A stretch of DNA of 58,836 nucleotides from an uncultured Oscillibacter sp. GTDB taxonomy: Bacteria > Bacillota > Clostridia > Oscillospirales > Oscillospiraceae. The first letter of the stretch is position 1, and each line of letters starts with the position of its first letter. A program made the position numbers and the translations under genes. Where the stretch lies: positions 1 to 58,836 of the forward strand of contig CAAGJQ010000160.1 in assembly GCA_900770295.1 (NCBI GenBank). The letters run 5' to 3'. The notes under the pieces are model-generated. The model was given only the letters and a program-made list of their open reading frames with translations, was not told the DNA's origin and ran no database searches. Below are positions 49,979-58,492 of the stretch, one piece after another.

Positions 49979-52501
49979 ATGACTGATTTCAACGCTCGAT
50001 ACATCGCCGCCCGGAAGGCTGTCATCGCCCGGGACTTCCAGCGGCTGAACCCCATGCAGCGCCAGGCCGCCATGACCACGGAGGGGCCGCTGCTGCTGCT
50101 GGCCGGCGCGGGCTCCGGCAAGACCACCGTCCTGATCCAGCGGGTGTACAACCTCCTGACCTACGGCCGGGGCAGTGACTCCGACTTCGTCCCCGACTGG
50201 GCCACAGAGGAGGACCTGACTTTTCTGGAGAGCTTCCCGGAGCACCCGGACGAGTTGGAGAAGAACCAGGCCCGCCGCCTGTGTGCCGTGGATGTGCCCC
50301 GCCCCTGGGAGATCATCGCCATCACCTTCACCAACAAGGCGGCGGGGGAGTTGAAGGACCGTCTGGCAGCCCGTTTAGGCCCCATGGCTAACGATATCTG
50401 GGCCTCCACCTTCCACTCCGCCTGCGTCCGCATTCTGCGGCGGGATATCGACCGCATCGGCTTTGACAAGGACTTCACCATCTACGACACCGATGACTCC
50501 AAGCGGGTCATCAAGGATATTCTGAAGGAGCTGAACCTGGACGAAAAGGCCTTCCAGCCCAAGAGCATCCTGAGCATCATCAGCAGCTCCAAGGACAAGT
50601 ACGAGAGCCCGGCGGACTTCGCCAAAAAGCACGCGGGTGAAAACGACTGGAAGATGTCCCGCATCGCCAAGGTCTACGAGAAGTACGCCCAGAAGCTCCG
50701 GGCGGCCAACGCGCTGGATTTTGATGACATCATCTACCACACTGTCACCCTTTTGCAGCGGGAGCCGGAGGTCCTGCACTACTATCAGGACAAGTTCCGC
50801 TATGTGCTGGTGGACGAGTACCAGGACACCAACCACCTCCAGTACCTGCTGACCAGCCTGCTGGCCGGCGGGCGGAAGAACCTCTGCGTGGTGGGCGATG
50901 ACGACCAGTCCATCTACCGCTTCCGGGGCGCCAATATCGAGAACATCCTGAACTTTGAAAAGCAGTATCCCAACGCCCGGACCATCCGCCTGGAGCAGAA
51001 CTACCGCTCCACCCAGAACATTCTGGACGCCGCCAACGCCGTCATCAAGAACAATGTGGGCCGGAAGGGCAAGACGCTGTGGACGGACAATGGCAGCGGC
51101 GAGACCGTCACTGTCAAGACCGCGTTCAACGAGAGTGACGAGGCCAACTACGTGGTGGGGGACATCCTCATGGGCGTCAACCGGGGCCGGAACTTCCGGG
51201 ACACGGCGGTGCTGTACCGCATGAACGCACAGTCCAACGCTCTGGAATACGCCATGAAGCGCAACGGCATCCCCTACAAAGTGGTGGGCGGCATGAAGTT
51301 CTTCGACCGGGCCGAGGTCAAGGACATGCTGGCCTATCTGTGCGTGCTGAACAACCCTCTGGACGATCTGCGCCTGCGGCGCATCATCAACACCCCCGCT
51401 CGGGGCATCGGCGCCACCACCATGGACAAGGTAGCCCTGCTGGCGGACGCCCAGGGAGCGTCTCTGTACGAGATCATCCGCAACGCAGACCTGTTCCCGG
51501 AGCTGAAATCCGCCAGCGCCAAGCTGTTGAAATTCGCGGACTTGATCGACAATCTCCGCCGGACGGGCGGTGAGCTGGCCCTCCCGGAGTTCTATGACGC
51601 CGTCTGTGACCAGACCGGCTACGTGAAAGCCCTGGAGGAGAAAAACGACATGGAGAGCCGGGGCCGCATCGAGAACGTCCAGGAGCTGAAATCCAACATC
51701 CTGGGCTTTCTGGAGCAGGACCCGGAGGACGCCACGCTGTCCGGCTTCCTGAACGAGATCGCGCTGTACACGGACCTGGACAGCGTGGAGGCCGACGACA
51801 ATTGTGTCACCATGATGACCATTCACTCCGCCAAGGGATTGGAGTTCCCAGTGGTCTATGTGGTGGGCATGGAGGAGGGCATCTTCCCCGGCTCCTCCGC
51901 CCAGTACGACGAGGAGGAGCTGGAGGAGGAGCGGCGGCTGTGCTACGTGGCCATGACCCGTGCCAAAGAGAAACTGACCCTGACCAACTGCCGCCAGAGA
52001 ATGCTGTACGGCCGCACCAGCGCCAACAGGGCCTCCCGGTTCCTGGACGAGATCCCCGAGGAGAACATGCGCTGGGAGAGCAGGCCAGAGCCCCGCTTCG
52101 GCGGCATGGAGCACGACAGTACCTTCGGCGGCGACCGGTGGGACGGCGGCTCCTCGTTCGGCGGCACGTCCTACGGCGGCTACGGCCAGCGGCCCGCCCG
52201 GCCCTCCACCGGCATTTACACCAGCGGCGGCCCCCGGGAGAACGGCAGCGTCCACACCTACCGGGAAGCCCGGCCCGCGCCTCAGCGTCCGCTGGCGGCA
52301 TCCCGCCGGAACGCGGCTCCTGCGGCGCCCATGATGCAGCTGCAGCAGGGAGATATGGTGGAGCACACCGCCTTCGGAAAGGGCATGGTCCTGTCCGTCC
52401 GGCCCATGGGCGGCGACGCCCTGGTGGAGGTGGCCTTCGACACGATGGGCACCAAGAAGCTGATGCTGAAATCCGCCGGAAGCCACATGAAGAAGTTATA
52501 A
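49979..52501 (+). CDS. pcrA: ATP-dependent DNA helicase PcrA
   Basis: This 840-residue superfamily 1A helicase works in repair and plasmid replication. Visible motifs are Q-motif LNPMQRQAAMTTEGPLLLLA, Walker A GAGSGKTT (about 42-49), ITFTNKAAGEL (motif Ia), DEYQDTN (motif II), VVGDDDQSIYRFRGA (motif III), LEQNYRST (motif IV), TIHSAKGLEFPVVYVVG (motif V) and VAMTRAKEKL (motif VI). A Gly/Arg-rich linker leads to the PcrA-type C-terminal tail GDMVEHTAFGKGMVL, which contacts RNA polymerase. RBS is weak (ctggtga). It is transcribed alone. Confidence 0.97.
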   Translation: MTDFNARYIAARKAVIARDFQRLNPMQRQAAMTTEGPLLLLAGAGSGKTTVLIQRVYNLLTYGRGSDSDFVPDWATEEDLTFLESFPEHPDELEKNQARRLCAVDVPRPWEIIAITFTNKAAGELKDRLAARLGPMANDIWASTFHSACVRILRRDIDRIGFDKDFTIYDTDDSKRVIKDILKELNLDEKAFQPKSILSIISSSKDKYESPADFAKKHAGENDWKMSRIAKVYEKYAQKLRAANALDFDDIIYHTVTLLQREPEVLHYYQDKFRYVLVDEYQDTNHLQYLLTSLLAGGRKNLCVVGDDDQSIYRFRGANIENILNFEKQYPNARTIRLEQNYRSTQNILDAANAVIKNNVGRKGKTLWTDNGSGETVTVKTAFNESDEANYVVGDILMGVNRGRNFRDTAVLYRMNAQSNALEYAMKRNGIPYKVVGGMKFFDRAEVKDMLAYLCVLNNPLDDLRLRRIINTPARGIGATTMDKVALLADAQGASLYEIIRNADLFPELKSASAKLLKFADLIDNLRRTGGELALPEFYDAVCDQTGYVKALEEKNDMESRGRIENVQELKSNILGFLEQDPEDATLSGFLNEIALYTDLDSVEADDNCVTMMTIHSAKGLEFPVVYVVGMEEGIFPGSSAQYDEEELEEERRLCYVAMTRAKEKLTLTNCRQRMLYGRTSANRASRFLDEIPEENMRWESRPEPRFGGMEHDSTFGGDRWDGGSSFGGTSYGGYGQRPARPSTGIYTSGGPRENGSVHTYREARPAPQRPLAASRRNAAPAAPMMQLQQGDMVEHTAFGKGMVLSVRPMGGDALVEVAFDTMGTKKLMLKSAGSHMKKL

Positions 52502-52509
52502 AAACCGAG

Positions 52510-52545
52510 AAGGTCCCTGTTCCCGTACCTGGGAACAGGGACCTT
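52510..52545 (+). terminator. Hairpin after pcrA
   Basis: A 15-bp perfect stem (aaggtccctgttccc) with a 6-nt loop but only a short T run. Confidence 0.65.
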
Positions 52546-52845
52546 TAGCGTAAAACTGATGGAAAAAACATAGTATATGCTGCACGGAATGGTTTCCGAT
52601 TTCTGATACTGATACTATTCTTCCATAGAAAATGGATATTTTCTATGGAAGAGGCGCCGCTGAGCGTGTCGCCCATTTGTGCCAGAGGCACAAATGCCGT
52701 CTCATAAGACTTCAACGCGTCTTCGGTGCTATAAAAAGTAGACAAAGTCTACTTTTTAATGAAGTCTAGTATGACAAGTTCTGACCTGGTGGCTGGCTGC
52801 GATTTGTGCGGATGTGAATAAATTGAAAAGATTTCAGTAAACTAC
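52546..52845. repeat. Hairpin-rich intergenic element
   Basis: This gene-free stretch carries three consecutive perfect or near-perfect hairpins: cttccatagaaaat (52620-52651, 14-bp stem), catttgtgcc (52674-52696, 10-bp) and aaaagtagac with aaa loop (52734-52758). They are separated by a GC-rich segment. The minus strand can be read as a short peptide frame containing QMGDTLSGASS, which I recall as a recurring translated intergenic motif in related genomes. A dispersed REP- or MITE-like repeat is the best guess; multiplicity cannot be tested here. Confidence 0.45.
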
Positions 52846-52874
52846 TTGAAAGAAAATAAAATATCGTGTAATAT
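52846..52874 (+). promoter_or_regulatory. Promoter of the hemolysin III gene
   Basis: TTGAAA (52846-52851) and TAATAT (52869-52874), 17-bp spacer. Confidence 0.7.
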
Positions 52875-52937
52875 GATATCGCAAACTAGATTATGCGTTT
52901 TGAAAAGCTGGAATGAGATATAAGGAGACGAGTTCAA

Positions 52938-53630
52938 GTGGAAGCGATTCTGACTGCAAAACAGGTACAGCGGGCCCGGAGAAAGGCTGCCGTCAAAGCC
53001 AGAAATGAGCCGCCCCGCCTGACAGTGGGGGAGGAGGCCTTCAACGCCGCCAGCCATGGATTGGGCGCAGCGCTTGCCATTGCGGGCATGGTGTTGCTGT
53101 TGCTGTGCTCTGATGCGGGGCTGGAGATCATGGCCTCCTGCTTTTACGGGATTAGCATGTTCCTCATGATGCTGATGAGCAGCGTATATCACGCCATGCC
53201 GGCAGGGTCCACGGCCAAGCGGGTGTGCCGGAGGTTCGACTATATTTCGATTTACCTGCTGATCGGCGGGACTTTCGCCCCAATCCTGCTGCTGTACGTG
53301 GGCGGTAAACTGGGTATCGCGCTGTTCTGTGCCCAGTGGTGTGTGATTGCCGCCGGTGTGACGCTGATCGCGGTTTTTGGACCGGGCAGGTGGCGGCCGC
53401 TGCACTTCACTCTGTATTTCCTGATCGGCTGGAGCGGGCTGGCATTTCTGCCGGACTTTTACCTCCACGCGAGAACACTGCTGTGGTTCATTCTGGCGGG
53501 CGGCGTGGTGTACACGCTGGGGATGATCCCCTTTGCCAGAAACAGAAAGTACGATCACTGTGTCTGGCATGTGTTCGTTTTAGCGGCGGCGGCGCTGCAC
53601 TGGGCGGGGATCTACACACAGATCTATTAA
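52938..53630 (+). CDS. Hemolysin III / PAQR family membrane protein
   Basis: This 230-residue protein has seven membrane segments. PAQR/hemolysin III signatures are ASHGLGAALAI, MSSVYHAMP, FDYISIYLLIGGTFAP and a C-terminal HVFVLAAAALHWAGI with metal-binding histidines. Bacterial members influence membrane fluidity or act as hydrolases; hemolysis is not established for most. GTG 52938 follows aaggaga. The gene stands alone with its own promoter and a shared terminator. Confidence 0.93.
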   Translation: MEAILTAKQVQRARRKAAVKARNEPPRLTVGEEAFNAASHGLGAALAIAGMVLLLLCSDAGLEIMASCFYGISMFLMMLMSSVYHAMPAGSTAKRVCRRFDYISIYLLIGGTFAPILLLYVGGKLGIALFCAQWCVIAAGVTLIAVFGPGRWRPLHFTLYFLIGWSGLAFLPDFYLHARTLLWFILAGGVVYTLGMIPFARNRKYDHCVWHVFVLAAAALHWAGIYTQIY

Positions 53631-53644
53631 AAAAGTATACAATA

Positions 53645-53678
53645 AAGATGGCCGGGAACGAAATTTCCCGGCCATCTT
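53645..53678. terminator. Shared hairpin terminator of hemolysin III and upp genes
   Basis: A 14-bp stem (aagatggccgggaa) with a 6-nt loop between convergent genes; T runs are short. Confidence 0.7.
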
Positions 53679-53724
53679 ATGATGTGTGGCTGCAATTTGG
53701 ATTGGACCGTATTCCTGTTCAGCT

Positions 53725-54357
53725 TTATTTCGTACCGAAGATGCGGTCGCCGGCGTCACCCAGGCCGGGGACGATGTAGCCGTTCTCATTCAGGTGGTCG
53801 TCCACGGCGCCGCAGTAGATGTCCACGTCCGGATGGGTCTTCTGGATGTGCTCAATGCCCTCGGGAGCGGCCAGCAGGACCATCAGCTTGATGTTGCGGC
53901 AGCCCCGCTTCTTCATCTCGGAGATGGCGGCCTCGGCGCTGCCGCCGGTGGCCAGCATGGGGTCCACGATCATGATATCCCGCTCGGCGATGTCCTTGGG
54001 CATCTTGCAGAAGTAGACATGGGGCTCCAGAGTCTCCTCATCCCGGTACATGCCGATGTGGCCCACGCGGGCGCCGGGGACCATCCGCAGCACGCCGTCC
54101 ACCAGGCCCAGGCCCGCCCGGAGGATGGGCACCACGGCGAACTTCTTGCCCTTCAGGGTGGGAGCGGTGGTCTTGCAGATGGGGGTCTCCACTTCCTTGG
54201 TGGTCAGGGGCAGGTCCCGGGTGGCCTCATAGGTAATGAGCATGCCGATCTCGGAGACAAGCTCCCGGAAATCCTTGACGCTGGTGTTCTTATCCCGGAG
54301 GATGGTCAGCTTGTGGGCAACCAGGGGATGGTCCATGATATGTACTTTTCCGTTCAT
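53725..54357 (-). CDS. upp: Uracil phosphoribosyltransferase
   Basis: Upp salvages uracil to UMP using PRPP. The 210-residue protein has VPILRAGLGLVDG, the PRPP loop IMIVDPMLATGGSAEAAI and the uracil-binding end YIVPGLGDAGDRIFGTK. RBS aaaggagcg precedes ATG 54357. It starts 24 bp after tsaB and is probably part of the tsaE-tsaB-upp transcript, an unusual partner for those genes. Confidence 0.98.
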   Translation of the reverse strand: MNGKVHIMDHPLVAHKLTILRDKNTSVKDFRELVSEIGMLITYEATRDLPLTTKEVETPICKTTAPTLKGKKFAVVPILRAGLGLVDGVLRMVPGARVGHIGMYRDEETLEPHVYFCKMPKDIAERDIMIVDPMLATGGSAEAAISEMKKRGCRNIKLMVLLAAPEGIEHIQKTHPDVDIYCGAVDDHLNENGYIVPGLGDAGDRIFGTK

Positions 54358-54381
54358 AATGGCGCTCCTTTATAAATAATA

Positions 54382-55080
54382 TCAGATGTTTGTTTTTTGA
54401 CGCAGGCGGTCTGCCTGAGCGGGGCGGAGATAGACAGGCTCCAAAGCCTGGGGAGAGACCAGTTTGCCGGCGGCGGCCAGTTCCTCCGCCTCCAGCGCCA
54501 CGGACATGGCGTTCTGCATGATCAGGTGAGGCGGAGCCAGACGGCAGGGGATGCCGGCCTCCATCATATGGGCCAGACACAGGCGGGCGCCATCACCCAC
54601 GATGGTCTTGGAACGGGGGTCCTCCCGCAGTTCTGCGGACAGGTCCTCCAAGGAGATGGCCCGGTCCGGCGTCAGCCGGGTGAGGGAGCCACCTTTGGCC
54701 TCAAACACGGCGTTGTAGACCTGCTGGCGGCGGGCGTCCATGGCGCAGACGACGAGGCCGTCGCAGAAGGCCACATTCCGGGCCATAGCGGCCAGGGTGG
54801 ACACGCCCACAGCGGGCTTGTCCGCCGCGAAAGCCAGCCCCTTGGCGGCGGCAACGCCGATGCGGATGCCGGTGAAGGAGCCGGGACCGGCGGCCACGGC
54901 GATGGCATCGCAGTCCTGAACGGTCAGGCCGGTGTTTTTCAAAATGCCCTCCACGATGGGCATGAGGGTGCGGCTGTGGGTCAGGCCGGTGTCCTGATAG
55001 CCGGAGCAGAGGACCTTTCCGTCCTCTGTCACGGCGGCCGAGACCGCCTTGGCCGAGGTTTCCAGTGCCAGAATTTTCAT
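54382..55080 (-). CDS. tsaB: tRNA threonylcarbamoyladenosine biosynthesis protein TsaB
   Basis: TsaB is the dimerisation partner of TsaD in making t6A at position 37 of ANN-decoding tRNAs. The 232-residue protein has LALETSAKAVSAAV at the start, DCDAIAVAAGPGSFTGIRIG, and AMDARRQQVYNAVF. It overlaps tsaE by 4 bp. The rimI and tsaD genes that often follow are not here; upp takes their place. Confidence 0.95.
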   Translation of the reverse strand: MKILALETSAKAVSAAVTEDGKVLCSGYQDTGLTHSRTLMPIVEGILKNTGLTVQDCDAIAVAAGPGSFTGIRIGVAAAKGLAFAADKPAVGVSTLAAMARNVAFCDGLVVCAMDARRQQVYNAVFEAKGGSLTRLTPDRAISLEDLSAELREDPRSKTIVGDGARLCLAHMMEAGIPCRLAPPHLIMQNAMSVALEAEELAAAGKLVSPQALEPVYLRPAQADRLRQKTNI

Positions 55081-55511
55081 GATGGGAGTTCCACTCCTTC
55101 AATGGTGATGATACGCCAGTTGTCCGCCTCCGGACAGCGGGCGAAGTGGATATGAATGGTGTCGGGGGGCAGGGCTTCCGTTACCTGCTCGCTCCACTCC
55201 ACGGCGCAGACGCCGCCCCGGTCCAGGTAGTCCTCCCAGCCGATGTCAAACAGGGCATCGGCATTGTCCAGGCGGTACATGTCAAAATGGAACAGCGGCA
55301 GACGGTCGCCCTCGTATTCGTTGACGATGGTGAAAGTGGGGCTGGTGACCCGTCCGGTGTATCCAAGCCCACGGGCGAGGCCACGGGTAAAGGCGGTCTT
55401 GCCCATGCCCAAACCGCCCTCATAGGCGACCACAGCACCGGGGAACAGGACTGCCGCCAGCCGCTGGCCCAGGGCTTCCGTCTCCGCCTCACTGTGGGAG
55501 AGAAATTCCAT
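55077..55511 (-). CDS. tsaE: tRNA threonylcarbamoyladenosine biosynthesis ATPase TsaE
   Basis: TsaE is the ATPase that drives turnover of the TsaBD complex. The 144-residue protein has Walker A GGLGMGKTAF (about 33-42), TSPTFTIVNEY, HFDMYRL and the VEWSEQV that follows. ATG 55511 precedes tsaB in the operon; the end overlaps tsaB in ATGA. Confidence 0.96.
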   Translation of the reverse strand: MEFLSHSEAETEALGQRLAAVLFPGAVVAYEGGLGMGKTAFTRGLARGLGYTGRVTSPTFTIVNEYEGDRLPLFHFDMYRLDNADALFDIGWEDYLDRGGVCAVEWSEQVTEALPPDTIHIHFARCPEADNWRIITIEGVELPS

Positions 55512-56031
55512 AAACGCAACCGCCTTTCACATAGTTGAAAAATAGCCGCAAACAGTATAACACATTTCAAATAAACTGTAAAAAGAATTTTGCGGCGTTT
55601 ACGCTTTTTCTTTAGGAGGTAGATGTCAAGAAGAATTTGGACACTTTAACACAAAAAGGTGTGGGGAGAATTTGGGCAAGTAGACGGGAGACAAAGGACG
55701 GGGGAATAAGGTGTCCTGGCGGACGGCGTAGCACGCAATTTTTCTAAGCCGCGCCCCTGCAAACTCCTGCTCTCTGTGGATTGCGGGATGGACGGCGGGG
55801 ACGCACCAATTTCCTTTCAGGGCGCTTTTGCTTTCGAAGCGATTTTTCGCTTGTCGTCTTACCTGACCTGAAAATGGGGGAAAATTGAAGAAAAGGAAAA
55901 GCTCCTTTTTTTCAGGGTTAGCAACTGCATTTACAGCCGACTGTCCGATTTCAATTTGCACTTTACCGGCTTTTTTCTTTGTGCTATACTATATCAATCA
56001 AAATTTGCCCTTTTTGAGAGGTCAATCTCAG
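55512..56031. other. Intergenic region between tsaE and the SEDS gene
   Basis: No convincing gene is present in these 520 bp. At 55614-55649 a perfect taggaggt RBS is followed by ATG and only eight sense codons, a possible leader peptide. The minus strand stays open from 55961 to 55626 (111 codons), but this has no RBS and low-complexity basic composition. A promoter-like pair, TTTACC (55962-55967) and TATACT (55985-55990) with 17-bp spacer, precedes the SEDS gene. Confidence 0.55.
55962..55990 (+). promoter_or_regulatory. Candidate promoter of the SEDS gene
   Basis: TTTACC and TATACT with a 17-bp spacer, 41 bp before the start codon. Confidence 0.5.
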
Positions 56032-57231
56032 ATGTTGAATCGTTTGAAAGCTATTTTGGCGGATTTCTTCCAGCAAGCCGATCTGGTGCTGCTGGGACTT
56101 TGCTGCGCTGCCACGCTGTACGGTATAGCGCTGATTGCCAGCGCCACACGCTTTATGAAGGTGGAGAAGATGATCCGCTATGTGGGTGTGCAGGGCGTGG
56201 CCATGCTGCTGGGCATCTGCGCCTATATTTTCATGTCCATGGTGGACCTGGAGGTCCTGATGAAAAAGTGGAAATGGCTGGTGGCGTTTAATGTGGTTTT
56301 CATCGGACTGCTGCTGACGCCCTTCGGCGTCGGAGGAGCGACCACCGGAAATCAGGCCTGGCTGAAATTTCCCGGCATTCCTTTCCAGATCGGCCCGGCG
56401 GAGGTGGTGAAGATCACCTTCACACTGCTTCTGGCTAAACAGCTGGAGTGGCTGCGGGAGGAGAAGCGGGACCTGAAGTCCTTCCGTTCCGCCTTTTACG
56501 TGGCGGGGCACACCATTGCCCTGATGGGCTGGTACGTCATCATCTCCGGAGACATGGGCAATGCCCTGACCTTCTTCTTCATTTTTCTGTGCATGGCCTT
56601 CGCAGCGGGATTTGCCCTGCGCTGGTTCCTTCTGCTCTTTGCGGGCGGCGCTGCGGGCGTGGTGGGCGTGATCGTGCTGGACAGGCTGGGCAAGGTGCCC
56701 GGGTCCGTGGCCTATATGGTGGAGCGCTTCAAGGTTCTGTTCGATCACAGCTATGACTCCCGGGGCGTGGGCTGGCAGCAGACCCGGAGTCTGCTGGCAT
56801 TGGGCTCCGGCGGCGTATTCGGCCAGGGGTACATGAACGGCACCCAGACCCAGAGCAGCGAATCCTATTCGCTGCCCTACCGTTGGACAGACTTCATCTT
56901 TTCCGTATGCGGAGAGGAACTGGGACTGGTGGGATGCCTGGCAGTGATTCTGCTGTTGGCGGCCATCATTATCCGGGTGCTGCTGGTGGCAAAAAACGGT
57001 CAAACGCCATTTCAGAGCTATGTCTGTATGGGCGTGGCCGCCATGCTGATCTACCAGATGATTATCAATATCGGTATGTGCCTGTTTGTGATGCCGACTA
57101 TCGGCGTCACGCTGCCGTTTTTCAGCTATGGAGGGTCTTCGCTCCTGACCTTGTATACCGCCATGGGAATGGTATCCAGCGTCAAGAAGAGGTCTCCGAC
57201 CATGCGGCGGCTGGGAAAGCCCCTGCGCTGA
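56032..57231 (+). CDS. SEDS family peptidoglycan glycosyltransferase (FtsW/RodA)
   Basis: This 399-residue membrane protein of about ten helices polymerises lipid II with a class B PBP partner. Landmarks are NQAWLKFPGIPFQIGPAEVVKI, ISGDMGNALTFFFIFL with the catalytic Asp region, RWTDFIFSVCGEELGLVG and the C-terminal LPFFSYGGSSLLT. Whether it serves elongation (RodA) or division/sporulation (FtsW/SpoVE) cannot be decided from neighbours. ATG 56032 follows gagaggt; a longer in-frame start at 55885 lies in the intergenic region and has no RBS. Confidence 0.93.
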   Translation: MLNRLKAILADFFQQADLVLLGLCCAATLYGIALIASATRFMKVEKMIRYVGVQGVAMLLGICAYIFMSMVDLEVLMKKWKWLVAFNVVFIGLLLTPFGVGGATTGNQAWLKFPGIPFQIGPAEVVKITFTLLLAKQLEWLREEKRDLKSFRSAFYVAGHTIALMGWYVIISGDMGNALTFFFIFLCMAFAAGFALRWFLLLFAGGAAGVVGVIVLDRLGKVPGSVAYMVERFKVLFDHSYDSRGVGWQQTRSLLALGSGGVFGQGYMNGTQTQSSESYSLPYRWTDFIFSVCGEELGLVGCLAVILLLAAIIIRVLLVAKNGQTPFQSYVCMGVAAMLIYQMIINIGMCLFVMPTIGVTLPFFSYGGSSLLTLYTAMGMVSSVKKRSPTMRRLGKPLR

Positions 57232-57244
57232 ACCGACTTTTCAA

Positions 57245-57278
57245 GCAAGAAGCGGCCGATTTTTCGGCTGCTTCTTGC
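57245..57278 (+). terminator. Hairpin after the SEDS gene
   Basis: A 15-bp stem (gcaagaagcggccga with one G-U) and TTTT loop; no strong T run follows. Confidence 0.6.
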
Positions 57279-57340
57279 ATAATTCCCGGGACTGGGAAAA
57301 CACTACTCCCGTACCAAATCATACGGGAGGTCCGATTTCC

Positions 57341-58327
57341 TTGAAAAGATATGTTGTAAAACGAGTGGTTCCCATGGCCCTGGCGGCGGCGCTGCTGCTG
57401 GCGGGCAGCGCCTCGGCTCTGTTCGGAAAAAAACAGACGGAGACAGTACCGGAGGAAGGGGCTCCCATTGCTCAGGAGCTGGAGATCCGCACCTATCGCG
57501 GGATTCCCTATCAGACACAGTTCCTGGCGGTGGACAGCGAGGGCGACGACATGACCTACGCGGTGGTGGAGGAGCCCCGGAAGGGAACTGTCACCATCGA
57601 CGGGGCGAATTTCACCTATACCCCCGATGACGGCGCCACCGGCGGAGACAGCTTCACCTATGCGGCCACGGACAGCGCGGGCCATGTGTCCCAGCCCGCC
57701 ACGGTGACAGTCACCATTGAAAAGACCAGATCCGGCGTCACCTACTCCGACATGGAGGGCAGTACCGCGGCGGCCGCCGCCCAGCACCTGGCAGAGGAGG
57801 GTATCTTCACCGGCTCCAAGATCGGCGACCAGTACTACTTTGAGCCGGACCGGACGGTGTCCCGCGGTGAGTTCCTGGCCATGGTCATGGAGACCGCGGG
57901 CCGGGATGTCACAGACGTCACCATGACGGGCTTCTGCGATGACGCCTCCATTCCCACCTGGGCCAAGGCCTACGCCGCCGCCGGCGTGGCGGACGGCATC
58001 GTCCAGGGCAAGGCCACGGCGGAGGGCGTGGCGTTTCAGGGCGAAGACCCCATCACCTTCAATGAGGCGGCCACCGTGCTGAACCGGGTGCTGGACCTGG
58101 GCGATGTGGAGCTGGATGTCTGGTACGCGGATCGGGAGGCGGTGCCCTCCTGGGCGGCACAGGCGGTTGGAAACATGGAGGCGGTCAGCGTTCTCTCCGC
58201 AGGCAGCTTCGGCAGTGAGACCATGGAACAGCCTGTGACCCGCGCAGACGCGGCCCGGATGCTGTCCGCGGCCAAGACGCTGCTGGACGGAGAGGACAGC
58301 GGCGGACTGTTCGGATTCCTGAAATAA
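57341..58327 (+). CDS. Secreted protein with Ig-like and SLH domains
   Basis: This 328-residue protein has a signal peptide (VVPMALAAALLLAGSASALFG). A cadherin/Ig-like repeat of the VDSEGDDMTYAVVEEPRKGTV...FTYTPDDGATGGDSFTYAATD type follows (about 50-125). Then come SLH-like repeats (YSDMEGSTAAAAAQHLAEEGIFTG, VSRGEFLAMVMETAG, and TFNEAATVLNRVL, VTRADAARMLSAA). It is probably held on the cell wall by the SLH part. TTG 57341 fits the cgggaggt RBS; an ATG upstream at 57275 has none. It is followed by a long hairpin terminator. Confidence 0.85.
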   Translation: MKRYVVKRVVPMALAAALLLAGSASALFGKKQTETVPEEGAPIAQELEIRTYRGIPYQTQFLAVDSEGDDMTYAVVEEPRKGTVTIDGANFTYTPDDGATGGDSFTYAATDSAGHVSQPATVTVTIEKTRSGVTYSDMEGSTAAAAAQHLAEEGIFTGSKIGDQYYFEPDRTVSRGEFLAMVMETAGRDVTDVTMTGFCDDASIPTWAKAYAAAGVADGIVQGKATAEGVAFQGEDPITFNEAATVLNRVLDLGDVELDVWYADREAVPSWAAQAVGNMEAVSVLSAGSFGSETMEQPVTRADAARMLSAAKTLLDGEDSGGLFGFLK

Positions 58328-58340
58328 AATGTGGATTTTA

Positions 58341-58391
58341 CCAGTCCTCCGAAAAAGTGAGATCACTTTTTCGGAGGACTGGCTTTGGTTT
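58341..58391 (+). terminator. Long perfect hairpin terminator
   Basis: A 20-bp perfect stem (ccagtcctccgaaaaagtga) with a 2-nt spacer, followed by CTTTGGTTTT. Confidence 0.8.
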
Positions 58392-58396
58392 TGCGG

Positions 58397-58425
58397 TTGT
58401 ATTCGGAATGGATTTGTGCTAAACT
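58397..58425 (+). promoter_or_regulatory. Promoter of ddl
   Basis: TTGTAT (58397-58402) and TAAACT (58420-58425), 17-bp spacer, 67 bp before ddl. Confidence 0.6.
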
Positions 58426-58492
58426 AAAAAAATTAAAATAGTATTACTATGTGCAAGTATCACTGACATAGAGACAGAAGGGATCGATTTCC

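Noticed and set aside
50375..52486. 703-codon minus-strand frame opposite pcrA
   Set aside because: Antisense shadow of pcrA with no recognisable family.
55626..55961. 111-codon minus-strand frame between tsaE and the SEDS gene
   Set aside because: No RBS, no family and a basic low-complexity product; kept only as part of the intergenic description.
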